Shown in pieces: positions 6,809 to 14,697 of a stretch of 27,916 bases of DNA. The position numbers and the translations under genes are program-made. The stretch's first letter is position 1, and each line of letters begins with the position of its first letter. The stretch comes from Spirochaetaceae bacterium (lineage in GTDB: Bacteria > Spirochaetota > Spirochaetia > DSM-2461): contig QKAI01000495.1 of the NCBI GenBank assembly GCA_003246505.1, forward strand, positions 1 to 27,916, written 5' to 3'. The notes under the pieces were generated by a model. That model did no database searches, had not been told where the DNA came from, and saw only the letters and a program-made list of their open reading frames with translations.

Positions 6809-7891
6809 ATGGTCAAACACGTGGTCATCATGGCGGGGGGAGCGGGCAAACGGCTCTGGCCCGCCTCCAACAGGGAAACCCCCAAACAGCTGCTGGAACT
6901 GAACAGGGGGAAATCCCTTCTCTACGGAACCCTGGAAAGGGCCTTCGCCCTGGATGTGGAAGGGCGCGTCATCATCGTCACCCATCAGAGCCAGGTGGAG
7001 GGTTGCGTCGCCGCCTGCCGGGATTTCTCCGGGGAACAGCGAAGGAAAGTCCTCATCCTGGCCGAGCCGGTGGCCCGCAATACGGCCCCCGCCCTGGCAT
7101 TGGCCGCCCGGTGGATCGAATTCAACGGTTCCCCCGACGATACGGTTCTCGTGCTGGCCGCGGACCATCTCATCTCCCCGGTGGAGGCCTTCGCCCGGGA
7201 CGTGGAAACCGCCTCCCTTCCCGCGTCCCGGGGGTTCCTGGTCACCTTCGGCATCATCCCCACCTTCCCCTCCACCGGCTACGGCTACGTGGAATCCTCC
7301 GTTGGGGACGATCCGGTAAGGGACGTGCTCTCCTTCCGGGAGAAGCCTGACCGGTCCCGGGCGGAGGAATTCCTCGCCCGGGGCAACTACTTCTGGAATT
7401 CGGGCATGTTCGCCTACTCGGTAAAAACATTCCTGGAGGAACTGGCCTCCTCTTCCCCGGACATCGCGGGCCCCTTCGCCGAACTGGAGGCCTCCTCCTT
7501 CCCCCTGGAGGTGCGGGAGGGGGTGCAGGTCCCCTCCGGGCTGGCCGCCGTGGAAAGGGTCTACAAGAAAACCGCCGCCGATTCGGTGGACTACGCGGTC
7601 ATGGAGAAGAGCCGCCGCATCAAGGTCGTCCCCGCCACCATGGGATGGAACGACGTGGGCAGCTGGGACGTGATCGCCGAAGAGAGCCTGACTCTCCCTC
7701 CTGACATTCTGGGAGAGGCGGACGGTTCCAACTACGTCTACAGCGATCTGCCCGTGGCCCTCTGCGGCGTGAAGGATTTGATTGTGGTAATCAAGAACGG
7801 GGCGGTCCTGATCTGCCGGAAGGGGGAGAGCCAGCTGGTGAAGAACGTGGTGGACTCCCTCAGGGAAACCGGCCGGGACGAACTTCTTTGA
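6809..7891 (+). CDS. manC: Mannose-1-phosphate guanylyltransferase
   Basis: 360 residues, corresponding to the nucleotidyltransferase half only; the phosphomannose isomerase domain fused to it in many Proteobacteria is absent. Visible are the pyrophosphorylase signature MAGGAGKRLWPASNRETPKQ at the N-terminus, EPVARNTAPALALAA, AADHLI, FREKPDR, NYFWNSGMF and SVDYAVMEKS. The last part includes the conserved MGWNDVGSWD. It makes GDP-mannose from mannose-1-phosphate and GTP for surface glycans or glycolipids. The ATG has the AAGGAAG ribosome-binding site 7-8 bases upstream. The stop overlaps the TTG start of lptC by one codon frame (TTGA), linking sugar-nucleotide synthesis to the lipid-transport genes in one operon. 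Confidence 0.92.
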   Translation: MVKHVVIMAGGAGKRLWPASNRETPKQLLELNRGKSLLYGTLERAFALDVEGRVIIVTHQSQVEGCVAACRDFSGEQRRKVLILAEPVARNTAPALALAARWIEFNGSPDDTVLVLAADHLISPVEAFARDVETASLPASRGFLVTFGIIPTFPSTGYGYVESSVGDDPVRDVLSFREKPDRSRAEEFLARGNYFWNSGMFAYSVKTFLEELASSSPDIAGPFAELEASSFPLEVREGVQVPSGLAAVERVYKKTAADSVDYAVMEKSRRIKVVPATMGWNDVGSWDVIAEESLTLPPDILGEADGSNYVYSDLPVALCGVKDLIVVIKNGAVLICRKGESQLVKNVVDSLRETGRDELL

Positions 7892-8427
7892 AACCCCTCC
7901 TCGGCCTCTCCCTTCTCCTTCTTCTCTCCCTGTCCGGCTGCCGGATAAACTATGCCCTGGCCGGTGGGGAGGAAGACGAATCGATACCCGACATTTATAT
8001 GGAGGGGCTGACCCAGATCCAGACCTCCGAGGGAAGCAACGCGGTGGTCATCACCGCGGACAGGGCCTCCCTCTTCTCCGAGGAGGGGGAAACCATTTTC
8101 CACTCCCTGGAATTCCGGGAAACCGGCCGGGACGGGAGCCTCTTGCGACGCGGCACCGCCGGACAGGTCCGTCTGATGGACAACGACGACGCGGATCTCT
8201 CCGGGGGGGTCATGATCGAATCCTTCGAGGACGACGTGGCCATCGAAGGGGACGCCTTCTCCTGGAAGGACAAGAAACAATACCTCTCCGCCCCGGAGGA
8301 GAGCACCGTCCGCATGGTGCGCCAGGATAAAACGGAAATCGCCGGCTCCGGCTTCCATGCGGACTTCCGGCTGAACGAAATCGGCTTTGACAGGTCCGTC
8401 CGGGGGGTAATCACCGTTGAAGACTAG
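7888..8427 (+). CDS. lptC: LPS export component LptC (lipoprotein form)
   Basis: 179 residues starting with TTG, which overlaps the manC stop. No in-frame ATG precedes the signal sequence, so the TTG start is needed. MKPLLGLSLLLLLSLSGC is a lipoprotein signal with lipobox cysteine 18, unlike the uncleaved membrane anchor of enteric LptC. The rest is beta-rich with repeated VVITADRASLFSEEGETIFH- and DDVAIEGDAFSWKDKKQYLSAP-like strands, as expected for the LptC/OstA jellyroll. The assignment rests mainly on position directly before lptA and lptB; sequence identity within this family is low. It would pass lipid from the LptBFG extractor to LptA. Confidence 0.8.
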   Translation: MKPLLGLSLLLLLSLSGCRINYALAGGEEDESIPDIYMEGLTQIQTSEGSNAVVITADRASLFSEEGETIFHSLEFRETGRDGSLLRRGTAGQVRLMDNDDADLSGGVMIESFEDDVAIEGDAFSWKDKKQYLSAPEESTVRMVRQDKTEIAGSGFHADFRLNEIGFDRSVRGVITVED

Positions 8428-9085
8428 GGGAATGGTTCTTCTTCTGCTTTCCGGGGCCCTTCTCTTCGGGGAGACCTACTCCTTCTCCGGGGACCGCTCC
8501 TTCACGGTCATGCGGGAGGGGGAGGAGGTCACCACCATAGAGGGGAATGTGGTCATAATCTCCGAATCCAAGGAGATCTATGCGGACAGCATCGCCATAA
8601 AGGGCATGGAGGATCCGGATTTCTCCGGTGCCGGCGAGGTGCGGGTCCTCGATCTGGACCGGGGGCTGGAGCTCAAATCCAGGGAGTTCTCCTACTCCTC
8701 CGCGTCGGGGGTCCTCCGGGCCCGGGGGGATGTGCGCATGGAGGACCGGGAGAAGGATCTCTTCATCCGCTGCCAGATCCTGAATGTGATGGAGGAGAAG
8801 GACCAGGTGGCCATGGAGATCGGGGTGCGCCTGTTCAAGGACGATATTATCTGCCGCAGCCAGTATGCCCTGTACATAAGGGGGGAGAACCTGCTGGAAC
8901 TGACCGGCTTTCCCGTGGTATATAAGGGGGAGGACCAGTACCGGGCCGACCGGATCCGGGTGAATCTGGACACCGACGAGATTACCATGACCGGGCGCAT
9001 AGAGGGTTCCCTGCTCACTTCGGAAAAGAGTGAGACCGCCCCTCCCGCCCCCGGAGAGGAAGAGAGTGGCAGTGGAAACGAATGA
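8417..9085 (+). CDS. lptA: LPS export bridge protein LptA (OstA-like)
   Basis: 222 residues. An N-terminal signal (MKTRGMVLLLLSGALLFGET) is followed by OstA-type repeats: VTTIEGNVVIISESKEIYADSI, DRGLELKSREFSYSSASGVLRARGDVRMEDRE, DIICRSQYALYIRGENLLELTG, and DQYRADRIRVNLDTDEITMTGRIEG. The last resembles the classical LptA C-terminal strand. It would form the periplasmic bridge for LPS or an analogous glycolipid. The start is TTG at 8417, inside the end of lptC. An ATG at 8432 is possible but its only ribosome-binding site is too close and it would remove the positively charged signal start. Confidence 0.82.
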   Translation: MKTRGMVLLLLSGALLFGETYSFSGDRSFTVMREGEEVTTIEGNVVIISESKEIYADSIAIKGMEDPDFSGAGEVRVLDLDRGLELKSREFSYSSASGVLRARGDVRMEDREKDLFIRCQILNVMEEKDQVAMEIGVRLFKDDIICRSQYALYIRGENLLELTGFPVVYKGEDQYRADRIRVNLDTDEITMTGRIEGSLLTSEKSETAPPAPGEEESGSGNE

Positions 9086-9815
9086 TGGGGGACCGCGCCT
9101 CCGGGTCGAGGGGCTGAAGAAAGTCTTCCGCAGAAAGGTCGCCGTCCGGGATGTCTCCTTTTCCATGGGAGAGGGGGAAGTCGTCGGACTCTTGGGGCCC
9201 AACGGGGCGGGGAAAACCACCTCCTTTTATATGGTGGTGGGTTTCATAAGGCCCACCTCCGGGCGGATCTACCTGAACGGGACGGATATCACCGCCATGC
9301 CCATGTACCGCCGGGCCCGTATGGGGATCTCCTATCTGCCCCAGGAACCCTCCGTCTTCAGCAAACTGACCGTGGAGAAGAACATATGGGCGGCACTCGA
9401 AGCCCGGAGCGACATCTCCACGGGGGAGAAAAGGGACCGGCTGGAACATCTCATTGCCGATCTGGGGGTGGAGAAGGTGAGGAAGCAGAAGGCCTACACC
9501 CTGTCCGGGGGAGAACGGCGGCGGACCGAGATCGCCCGCTCCCTGGCCATGGATCCCCAGTTCCTCCTCCTGGACGAGCCCTTTGCGGGAATCGATCCCA
9601 TCGCCGTTTACGAGATCAAAAAAATCGTCTCCCACCTCTCCGACCGGGGCATCGGGGTGCTGATAACCGATCATAATGTGCGGGATACCTTGGAAATTAC
9701 GGACAGATCCTATATAATGAACCTCGGAGAAATCGTGGTGAGCGGTTCCCATAGGGAACTGGTTAACAGCGAGCTGGCCCGGGAGATCTATCTGGGTGAT
9801 AATTTCTCCATGTAA
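9066..9815 (+). CDS. lptB: LPS export ABC transporter ATPase LptB
   Basis: 249 residues. Walker A GPNGAGKTT (about 44-52), Q-loop in YLPQEPSVFSKLTVEKN, ABC signature LSGGERRRTEIARSLA, Walker B LLLDEPFAGIDP and the switch histidine in ITDHNVRDTLEITDR. The FSKLTVEKN and PFAGIDPIAV segments are typical of LptB rather than of other ABC ATPases. It energises extraction of LPS-type lipid with LptFG, which are not in this window. A GTG at 9066 lies 5 bases after GGAGAGGA and is chosen; the frame is open upstream but that part is lptA. Overlap with lptA is 20 bases. Confidence 0.95.
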   Translation: MAVETNDGGPRLRVEGLKKVFRRKVAVRDVSFSMGEGEVVGLLGPNGAGKTTSFYMVVGFIRPTSGRIYLNGTDITAMPMYRRARMGISYLPQEPSVFSKLTVEKNIWAALEARSDISTGEKRDRLEHLIADLGVEKVRKQKAYTLSGGERRRTEIARSLAMDPQFLLLDEPFAGIDPIAVYEIKKIVSHLSDRGIGVLITDHNVRDTLEITDRSYIMNLGEIVVSGSHRELVNSELAREIYLGDNFSM

Positions 9816-9835
9816 AAAGGGAGATAAAAGGTACC

Positions 9836-11227
9836 GTGCAATCCCAGAAGATCGTTCTGACCCAGGAACAGAAACTCAAGCTCTCCCCCCAGCTGTTCCA
9901 GTCCATACAGCTCATGGCCCTTCCCCTGGTCGATCTTCAGCAGCGCATCCGGGAAGAGGTGGACAAGAACCCCGCCCTGGAGGTCGCCCGGGAGAAGGGG
10001 GAGGTCTCCATGGCGGACATGGAGTCCGGCCCCGCCCAGGACAGGGCCTCCCAGGATTACGATCCCTTTGAAAACTCCTCCGACCCGGGTTACGAGCCCA
10101 GTCTCACCAGCTACACCGATACGGGGGAGGACACGAAGCGCCAGTTCCTGGAAGGGGCGGTCTCCCGGGGCAAGACCCTGCAGGAGCACCTGGAGGAGCA
10201 GCTCCACCTGATGAAGGGCTTCTCCGAACGGGAGTACGACCTGGCCTACAGCCTCATCCACAATCTGGACGAGAACGGCTTCCACCGGGAGAGCCCCCTG
10301 GTCCTGGCCGAAGGGGACGAGGCCCTCCTGGACCGGGTGCTGCCCCGGATGCAGCATCTGGACCCCCCGGGCTGCTGCACCGCCGACGTGATGGAGTCTC
10401 TCCAGGTCCAGGCGGGGCACCGGAGCGACGGCCCCTCGGATATCATCACCTTCCTCCAGGAGATCGTTCCCCGCCTGCGCGATGAGAAGCACGAGGCCCT
10501 GCTCAAGGCATCCGCTCTGACCGAGGAGGAGTTCCAGGAACACCTCGATTACATCCGTACCCTGACCCCCTTCCCGGGGCGGCTCTACTCCAGCGACACC
10601 CTCTCCTACATCATTCCGGACCTGCAGGTCAAGAAGGAGGGGGAGGAGCTGGTCATCTACCTGAACGACAGCCCCATCCCGGAGCTGCGGGTGAACAGCT
10701 ACTTCGAAGAGCTCGACGGGCTCAAGGGGCAGCAGAAGGAGGTCCGCCAGTTCGTGGGCTCCCATGTCAAGGACGCCCGGTGGTTCATCAACAGCCTGGA
10801 ACAGCGGAACCGGACCCTGCTCCGGGCGGCCCGGGCCATCGTGGAGCACCAGCGGGAGTTCTTCCACAAGGGGGTCAAGGCCCTGGCCCCCCTGACCCTC
10901 AAGGACATCGCCGCCGAAATCGACGTGCACGAGGCCACCGTGTCCCGGATCACCACCAACAAATACGTTCAGACCGAGTGGGGCATCTTCGAACTCAAAT
11001 ATTTTTTTACCAATTCCATCTCCGGCACGGGCTCCTCCGGATCCTCCTATTCCCGGGAGGCGGTCAAGGAGATCATCCGGGAGATCATCGAGGCGAACGG
11101 GGATTCTAAACGACTCTCCGATCAGAAAATATCCGATCTCCTCGCCGAACGGGGGATCAACATCGCCCGGCGGACCGCCGCGAAATACCGCAAGGAACTG
11201 GACATCGACTCCTCCTACCGCCGCTGA
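9836..11227 (+). CDS. rpoN: RNA polymerase sigma-54 factor
   Basis: 463 residues, normal length. Region I has the glutamine- and leucine-rich start (QKLKLSPQLFQSIQLMALPLVDLQQRI) followed by an acidic region II. The core-binding domain spans roughly 120-310. The helix-turn-helix region reads LTLKDIAAEIDVHEATVSRITTNKY with KYVQTEWGIFELKYFF after it. The RpoN box is ARRTAAKYRK at about 444-453, one change from the usual ARRTVAKYRE-type sequence. It directs RNA polymerase to -24/-12 promoters such as the one at 374-388, with activators such as the proteins encoded at 2162-3499 and 14694-16067. GTG start with AAAAGG 4-5 bases upstream; 20 bases after lptB. Confidence 0.97.
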   Translation: MQSQKIVLTQEQKLKLSPQLFQSIQLMALPLVDLQQRIREEVDKNPALEVAREKGEVSMADMESGPAQDRASQDYDPFENSSDPGYEPSLTSYTDTGEDTKRQFLEGAVSRGKTLQEHLEEQLHLMKGFSEREYDLAYSLIHNLDENGFHRESPLVLAEGDEALLDRVLPRMQHLDPPGCCTADVMESLQVQAGHRSDGPSDIITFLQEIVPRLRDEKHEALLKASALTEEEFQEHLDYIRTLTPFPGRLYSSDTLSYIIPDLQVKKEGEELVIYLNDSPIPELRVNSYFEELDGLKGQQKEVRQFVGSHVKDARWFINSLEQRNRTLLRAARAIVEHQREFFHKGVKALAPLTLKDIAAEIDVHEATVSRITTNKYVQTEWGIFELKYFFTNSISGTGSSGSSYSREAVKEIIREIIEANGDSKRLSDQKISDLLAERGINIARRTAAKYRKELDIDSSYRR

Positions 11228-11255
11228 TCCCCCCGGGTCTTCCGGTCATATTTAA

Positions 11256-11284
11256 TTGAATTTCATCAAATAGGGCATTATACT
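11256..11284 (+). promoter_or_regulatory. Predicted vegetative promoter of hpf
   Basis: TTGAAT, 17 bases, TATACT. The predicted start is near 11291, giving a leader of about 57 bases that ends with a perfect AGGAGG at 11336-11341, 6 bases before the ATG. The promoter separates hpf and downstream genes from rpoN transcriptionally. Confidence 0.6.
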
Positions 11285-11347
11285 GTAAGTATAAAAAAGA
11301 GCCGCCGGGAGAGATTTTTTCTGTGCGGACAAATCAGGAGGTCTCAT

Positions 11348-11644
11348 ATGACAGTAGAGATTAAGGGTGTTCACAATTATCATGTAAGCGACAAGACACA
11401 GGAATACCTGGACAAGAAATTGAATCGGATATCTACTTTTGAGGATTTGATTCAGGACCTTCATGTCAGCATTACCAGGGAGCAGAATCAGGAGTATAAG
11501 GTTTCCGCCGATATCCATTACCGGTGGGGCACCATGGCCCATGTGACCGTGGACGACAGGGATCTATACAAGGCCATTGACACATGCTTTGACAAGATCG
11601 ATCACAAGACTTCCAAGGAAAAGGAAAAAATTAAGGAACATTAG
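11348..11644 (+). CDS. hpf: Short ribosome hibernation-promoting factor (HPF/RaiA family)
   Basis: 98 residues, the size of the short HPF/YfiA group without the C-terminal dimerisation domain of long HPF. The fold elements are visible: VEIKGVHNYHVSDKTQEYLDKKLNRI, the basic helix start, HVSITREQNQEYKVSADIHYRWG, then VDDRDLYKAIDTCFDKIDHKTSKEKEK with the lysine-rich tail that contacts rRNA. It binds the 30S decoding region when growth slows. It has the strongest ribosome-binding site of the window (AGGAGG) and its own promoter, fitting a protein needed in large amounts. Position between rpoN and PTS genes is the same as in enterics. Confidence 0.93.
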   Translation: MTVEIKGVHNYHVSDKTQEYLDKKLNRISTFEDLIQDLHVSITREQNQEYKVSADIHYRWGTMAHVTVDDRDLYKAIDTCFDKIDHKTSKEKEKIKEH

Positions 11645-11661
11645 ATCATTAGAAAAAACTA

Positions 11662-11670
11662 TGATATAAT
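11662..11670 (+). promoter_or_regulatory. Extended -10 promoter element just before hprK
   Basis: TGATATAAT matches the extended -10 consensus TGNTATAAT exactly; no good -35 box is seen. The expected transcription start (about 11677) coincides with the GTG/ATG start of hprK. Confidence 0.45.
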
Positions 11671-11676
11671 TGGGGT

Positions 11677-12657
11677 GTGATGAAGAGATTCACCGTACTT
11701 GATCTTCTGGAACTTGATCTTAAACCGCCCCGAAATCTTGACCTTAAATGCATCTGCGCACGCAAAGGTCTTGTAAGGGAGATCCCTCTGCCCGAGATCA
11801 ACCGTCCCGGGCTGGCTCTGAGCGGCTTTTTCGAGCTCTTCGTCGGCCAGAGGCTTCAGGTCTTCGGTCAGGGGGAATTCGCCTACCTTCAGAAACTGGA
11901 GGGGGAGGGGAACTTCGAATACGTGGAGAAATTCTTCTCCATCAACCCTCCCTGCTGCATCTTCAGCCACAGTCTGACCCCGAGCGAACGCTTCAGGAAT
12001 CTGGCGGAGGAATACGGGGTGGCCACCCTTCAGACATCCCTGGAATCCTCCGATTTCTCCGTTCGCCTCATCCAGGTCCTCAGCGATATCTTCGCCCCCC
12101 AGAAGACCCTCCACGGGGTCTTCGTCGAGGTTCACGGCACGGGGGTCCTCATCACCGGGGAGAGCGGGGTCGGCAAGAGCGAGACCGCCCTGGAACTCAT
12201 CGCCCGGGGGAACAGGCTCATCGCCGACGACGCGGTGCTCATCAAGAGGCTCAACGGTAACATGCTCATGGGGTACTCCACCAACCCGGCCATGTCCTCC
12301 CACATGGAGATCCGGGGCATGGGCATCGTCAATGTGGCCCAGGTCTTCGGGATAGGGGCGGTGAAGGAGCAGAAGCAGCTGGAGATCGTGGTGAATCTGG
12401 AGGATTGGGATTCGAACAAATCCTACGACCGGATGGGCACGAAGGGGGAGACGGTGAATATCCTGGGGGTTAACGTACCCAGCATCACCATCCCCATAAA
12501 GCCGGGGCGGAACATCCCCATCATCATCGAGACGGCGGTATTGAACGAGCGACTCAAGCAGAGGGGCTATTTCGCCGCCCGGGAGTTCAATAAGGATATC
12601 ATACAATGGCTGGAGAGCGAGAACGCCCGAAAGCTCTATTTTGATAATTTCGGATAA
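11677..12657 (+). CDS. hprK: HPr kinase/phosphorylase
   Basis: 326 residues. The N-terminal domain (about 1-135) is followed by the kinase domain: His146 in LHGVFVEVHG, Walker A GESGVGKSETALELI at 161-175, RLIADDAV, and the HPrK signature MEIRGMGIVNV. The C-terminal part IPIKPGRNIPIIIETAVLNERLKQRGY is typical. It phosphorylates and dephosphorylates HPr at Ser46, and HPr with that serine is encoded 30 bases downstream. GTG (11677) and ATG (11680) are adjacent start candidates; the only upstream purine motif is TTGGGG, and an extended -10 box sits 7 bases before. Translation may therefore be leaderless, or depend on transcripts from the hpf promoter. Confidence 0.96.
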   Translation: MMKRFTVLDLLELDLKPPRNLDLKCICARKGLVREIPLPEINRPGLALSGFFELFVGQRLQVFGQGEFAYLQKLEGEGNFEYVEKFFSINPPCCIFSHSLTPSERFRNLAEEYGVATLQTSLESSDFSVRLIQVLSDIFAPQKTLHGVFVEVHGTGVLITGESGVGKSETALELIARGNRLIADDAVLIKRLNGNMLMGYSTNPAMSSHMEIRGMGIVNVAQVFGIGAVKEQKQLEIVVNLEDWDSNKSYDRMGTKGETVNILGVNVPSITIPIKPGRNIPIIIETAVLNERLKQRGYFAAREFNKDIIQWLESENARKLYFDNFG

Positions 12658-12687
12658 TAAAAAGATCTTTGTGAGACAGGACAGGTA

Positions 12688-12951
12688 ATGGTAAAACAGG
12701 ACGTAATAATTAAGAACAGAGCCGGGCTTCATGCGCGACCCGCATCCATGATTGTGCAGACCGCTTCGAAATTCTCATCCAATATCTATATCCACAAGGA
12801 CGACATACAGGTTAACGCCAAATCGATCATGAATTTGCTTACCCTGGGGGGGGCTTACAAAACGGAGCTCCTCATCTCGGTGGAAGGGGAGGATGAACAG
12901 GCGGCCCTCGACGCCATCGTCGCCCTTTTCGAGTCGAAATTCGAGGAGTAG
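12688..12951 (+). CDS. ptsH: Phosphocarrier protein HPr
   Basis: 87 residues, full length. His15 sits in RAGLHARPAS, the site phosphorylated by enzyme I, and Ser46 sits in NAKSIMNL, the site used by HprK. The remaining fold (LLTLGGAYKTELLISVEGEDEQAALDAIVALF) is standard. No enzyme I, EIIA or sugar permease is seen nearby, so it is probably a regulatory PTS protein. Start ATG with AGGACAGG upstream. The gene contains a run of eight G (12846-12853), a possible slippage spot. The UAG stop is followed, after two codons in the same frame, by the reading frame of NtrY (see that entry). Confidence 0.96.
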   Translation: MVKQDVIIKNRAGLHARPASMIVQTASKFSSNIYIHKDDIQVNAKSIMNLLTLGGAYKTELLISVEGEDEQAALDAIVALFESKFEE

Positions 12952-12957
12952 GGCTCT

Positions 12958-14697
12958 CTGAACAGGTTTGATAATACCAGGGTCCGTTCCTTTAACACGG
13001 CCCTGATAGTATCCCTTATCCTCACTATTCTGTTTTTTCTGACCTTCGGAAGGCTCCTTACCGGGATCATCCAATACGGGCCGGGCTTTATCAGCGGGGG
13101 CATCATTTTCGTCCTGTGCCTGGTCCTCTCCCTGCTGCTCATCATGCTGGGAACCCACGTGTACACCTTTTTCTACGCCCGGAAAGAGGGGATCCGCCTC
13201 CAGATCCACCTGGTCCTGGTTTTTCTGGTGCTCGTGCTCTGCGCTTCGGTGCCCCAGAGCCTTCTGGCCATTAACGTGATTCAGGGAATCATGGATTTCT
13301 GGGTGGGGGACGAGCTGGAAAAAACCCTGGAGGACAGTTCCGACTTCATTCTGGCCTACTACGGTTCGGTCAGCGACAATCTCTATAATCTGGGCCGGAG
13401 CCCCTGGCTGGAGAGGCGGATGGCCGGGTACGGGGGGGAGGGCAGCTTCCCCTGGGAGGAACTGAGCAGCCTGAACTACTACGTGGATACGGTACAGGTC
13501 TTCACCCCCGAAGGGGAGGACCTCTACGGGGAGGGGGACTACGCCGTGGAGAGGTCCTTCATGGAGTCCTATGCCAACAGCTATCTCCCCGTGCGGACCC
13601 AGAACGGGAGGATCCTCCTCAGCTACATCCGCCGCCAGGACGGGGTCAGCCTGGTTCTGACCACCTCCCTCATCCCGGGCACCGCCGATATCGGCCGCAA
13701 GCTTGACGAGCAGCTGGACCGGCTTCTCTCCTACAATCAGTACCAGCAGGACAGCCTGCGCTGGAAACTCTACTTCCTCGTCTTCTTCGTGCTGCCCATT
13801 CTGCTCATCTCCACCAATCTGGCCATCCTCTTCGCCCGGAATCTCATCCGTCCCATTCAGGAGCTGGGCCACGCCCTGCGCAAGGTCACCGAGGGGGACT
13901 ACTCCTACCGGATCTCCCAGGACGAATTCGGCATGTACGATTTTTACGTGGACATCTTCAACGAGATGATCGACGAGCTGAACAGCTCCCGCTCCGAGCT
14001 GGTGCAGACCGAGAAGATCGGAGTCTGGCGGGACATCGCCCAGAGGCTGGCCCACGAGATCCGCAACCCCCTCACCCCGATCAAGCTGAACGCCCAGAGG
14101 ATCCTCCTCAAGGCCGCCGAAATGGACGAGGAGGTGCAGAACTACCTGCTCACCCCCATGAACCGCATTCTCAAGGAGGTGGACGAGCTGGACCTCCTCC
14201 TCCGGGAATTCCGGGAGTTCGCCGGGCAGAGGGCCCCGGTCCTTCAGAAGATCCTCCTCACCCCCCTGGTGGAGGAGGTCTGGGACAGCTACGGGAGGGA
14301 GACGGACGACGTGATCTTCTCCCTCCACGACGAGGAGGCGGAAAGGATTATCCTGGGGGACCCCTCCCAGCTCAAGCAGGTCTTCCGCAACATCTTCTCC
14401 AACGCCCTGGACGCCATGGACTACCGGGGCCGGCTCTCGGTGCGCATCTCCACCATCATCAAGGGAACCGCCGGCTTCTGCCGGGTGGCCATCCGGGACT
14501 GGGGAAGGGGCATCGACCAGGAGACTCTGACCCATATCTTCGAGCCCTACTACACGACCCGGAAGAACGGAACCGGCCTGGGGCTTCCCATCGTGGAAAG
14601 AATCGTGACCGATCACAAGGGCCGTATCTGGGTGGAATCCTCCCCCGGGGAAGGTACGGTATTCTATATTGACATGCCCATGGGGAGGGAATCGTGA
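12958..14697 (+). CDS. ntrY: NtrY-like membrane sensor histidine kinase, apparently with a CTG start
   Basis: 579 residues if begun at CTG 12958. Residues 1-62, upstream of the first ATG at 13144, clearly code for protein: they give two strongly hydrophobic segments (about 12-36 and 45-70). These complete the four-segment NtrY plan with segments at about 82-108 and 270-292. No ATG, GTG or TTG occurs in frame between the HPr stop and 13144, and 13144 has no ribosome-binding site. GAGGAG (12943-12948) is 9 bases before the CTG. HAMP lies at about 292-347, phospho-acceptor His at about 366 (LAHEIRNPLTPIKL), then N-box FRNIFSNALDAM, G1 RDWGRGID, F-box FEPYYTTRKN and G2 GTGLGLPI. No PAS domain is obvious. 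Partner is ntrX (overlap GTGA). UAG read-through from HPr is the alternative. Confidence 0.88.
   Translation: MNRFDNTRVRSFNTALIVSLILTILFFLTFGRLLTGIIQYGPGFISGGIIFVLCLVLSLLLIMLGTHVYTFFYARKEGIRLQIHLVLVFLVLVLCASVPQSLLAINVIQGIMDFWVGDELEKTLEDSSDFILAYYGSVSDNLYNLGRSPWLERRMAGYGGEGSFPWEELSSLNYYVDTVQVFTPEGEDLYGEGDYAVERSFMESYANSYLPVRTQNGRILLSYIRRQDGVSLVLTTSLIPGTADIGRKLDEQLDRLLSYNQYQQDSLRWKLYFLVFFVLPILLISTNLAILFARNLIRPIQELGHALRKVTEGDYSYRISQDEFGMYDFYVDIFNEMIDELNSSRSELVQTEKIGVWRDIAQRLAHEIRNPLTPIKLNAQRILLKAAEMDEEVQNYLLTPMNRILKEVDELDLLLREFREFAGQRAPVLQKILLTPLVEEVWDSYGRETDDVIFSLHDEEAERIILGDPSQLKQVFRNIFSNALDAMDYRGRLSVRISTIIKGTAGFCRVAIRDWGRGIDQETLTHIFEPYYTTRKNGTGLGLPIVERIVTDHKGRIWVESSPGEGTVFYIDMPMGRES

Noticed and set aside
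6659..7168. Upstream extension of the xdhC frame
   Set aside because: It would overlap manC on the opposite strand and crosses two promoters; family alignment starts near 6649.
9030..9065. Earlier GTG start for LptB
   Set aside because: Lies within lptA and adds a proline-rich stretch not found in LptB; GTG 9066 has a well-placed GGAGAGGA.
12661..12670. Ten-base palindrome AAAGATCTTT between hprK and ptsH
   Set aside because: A/T-rich and short; likely by chance and without a T-run or paired site.
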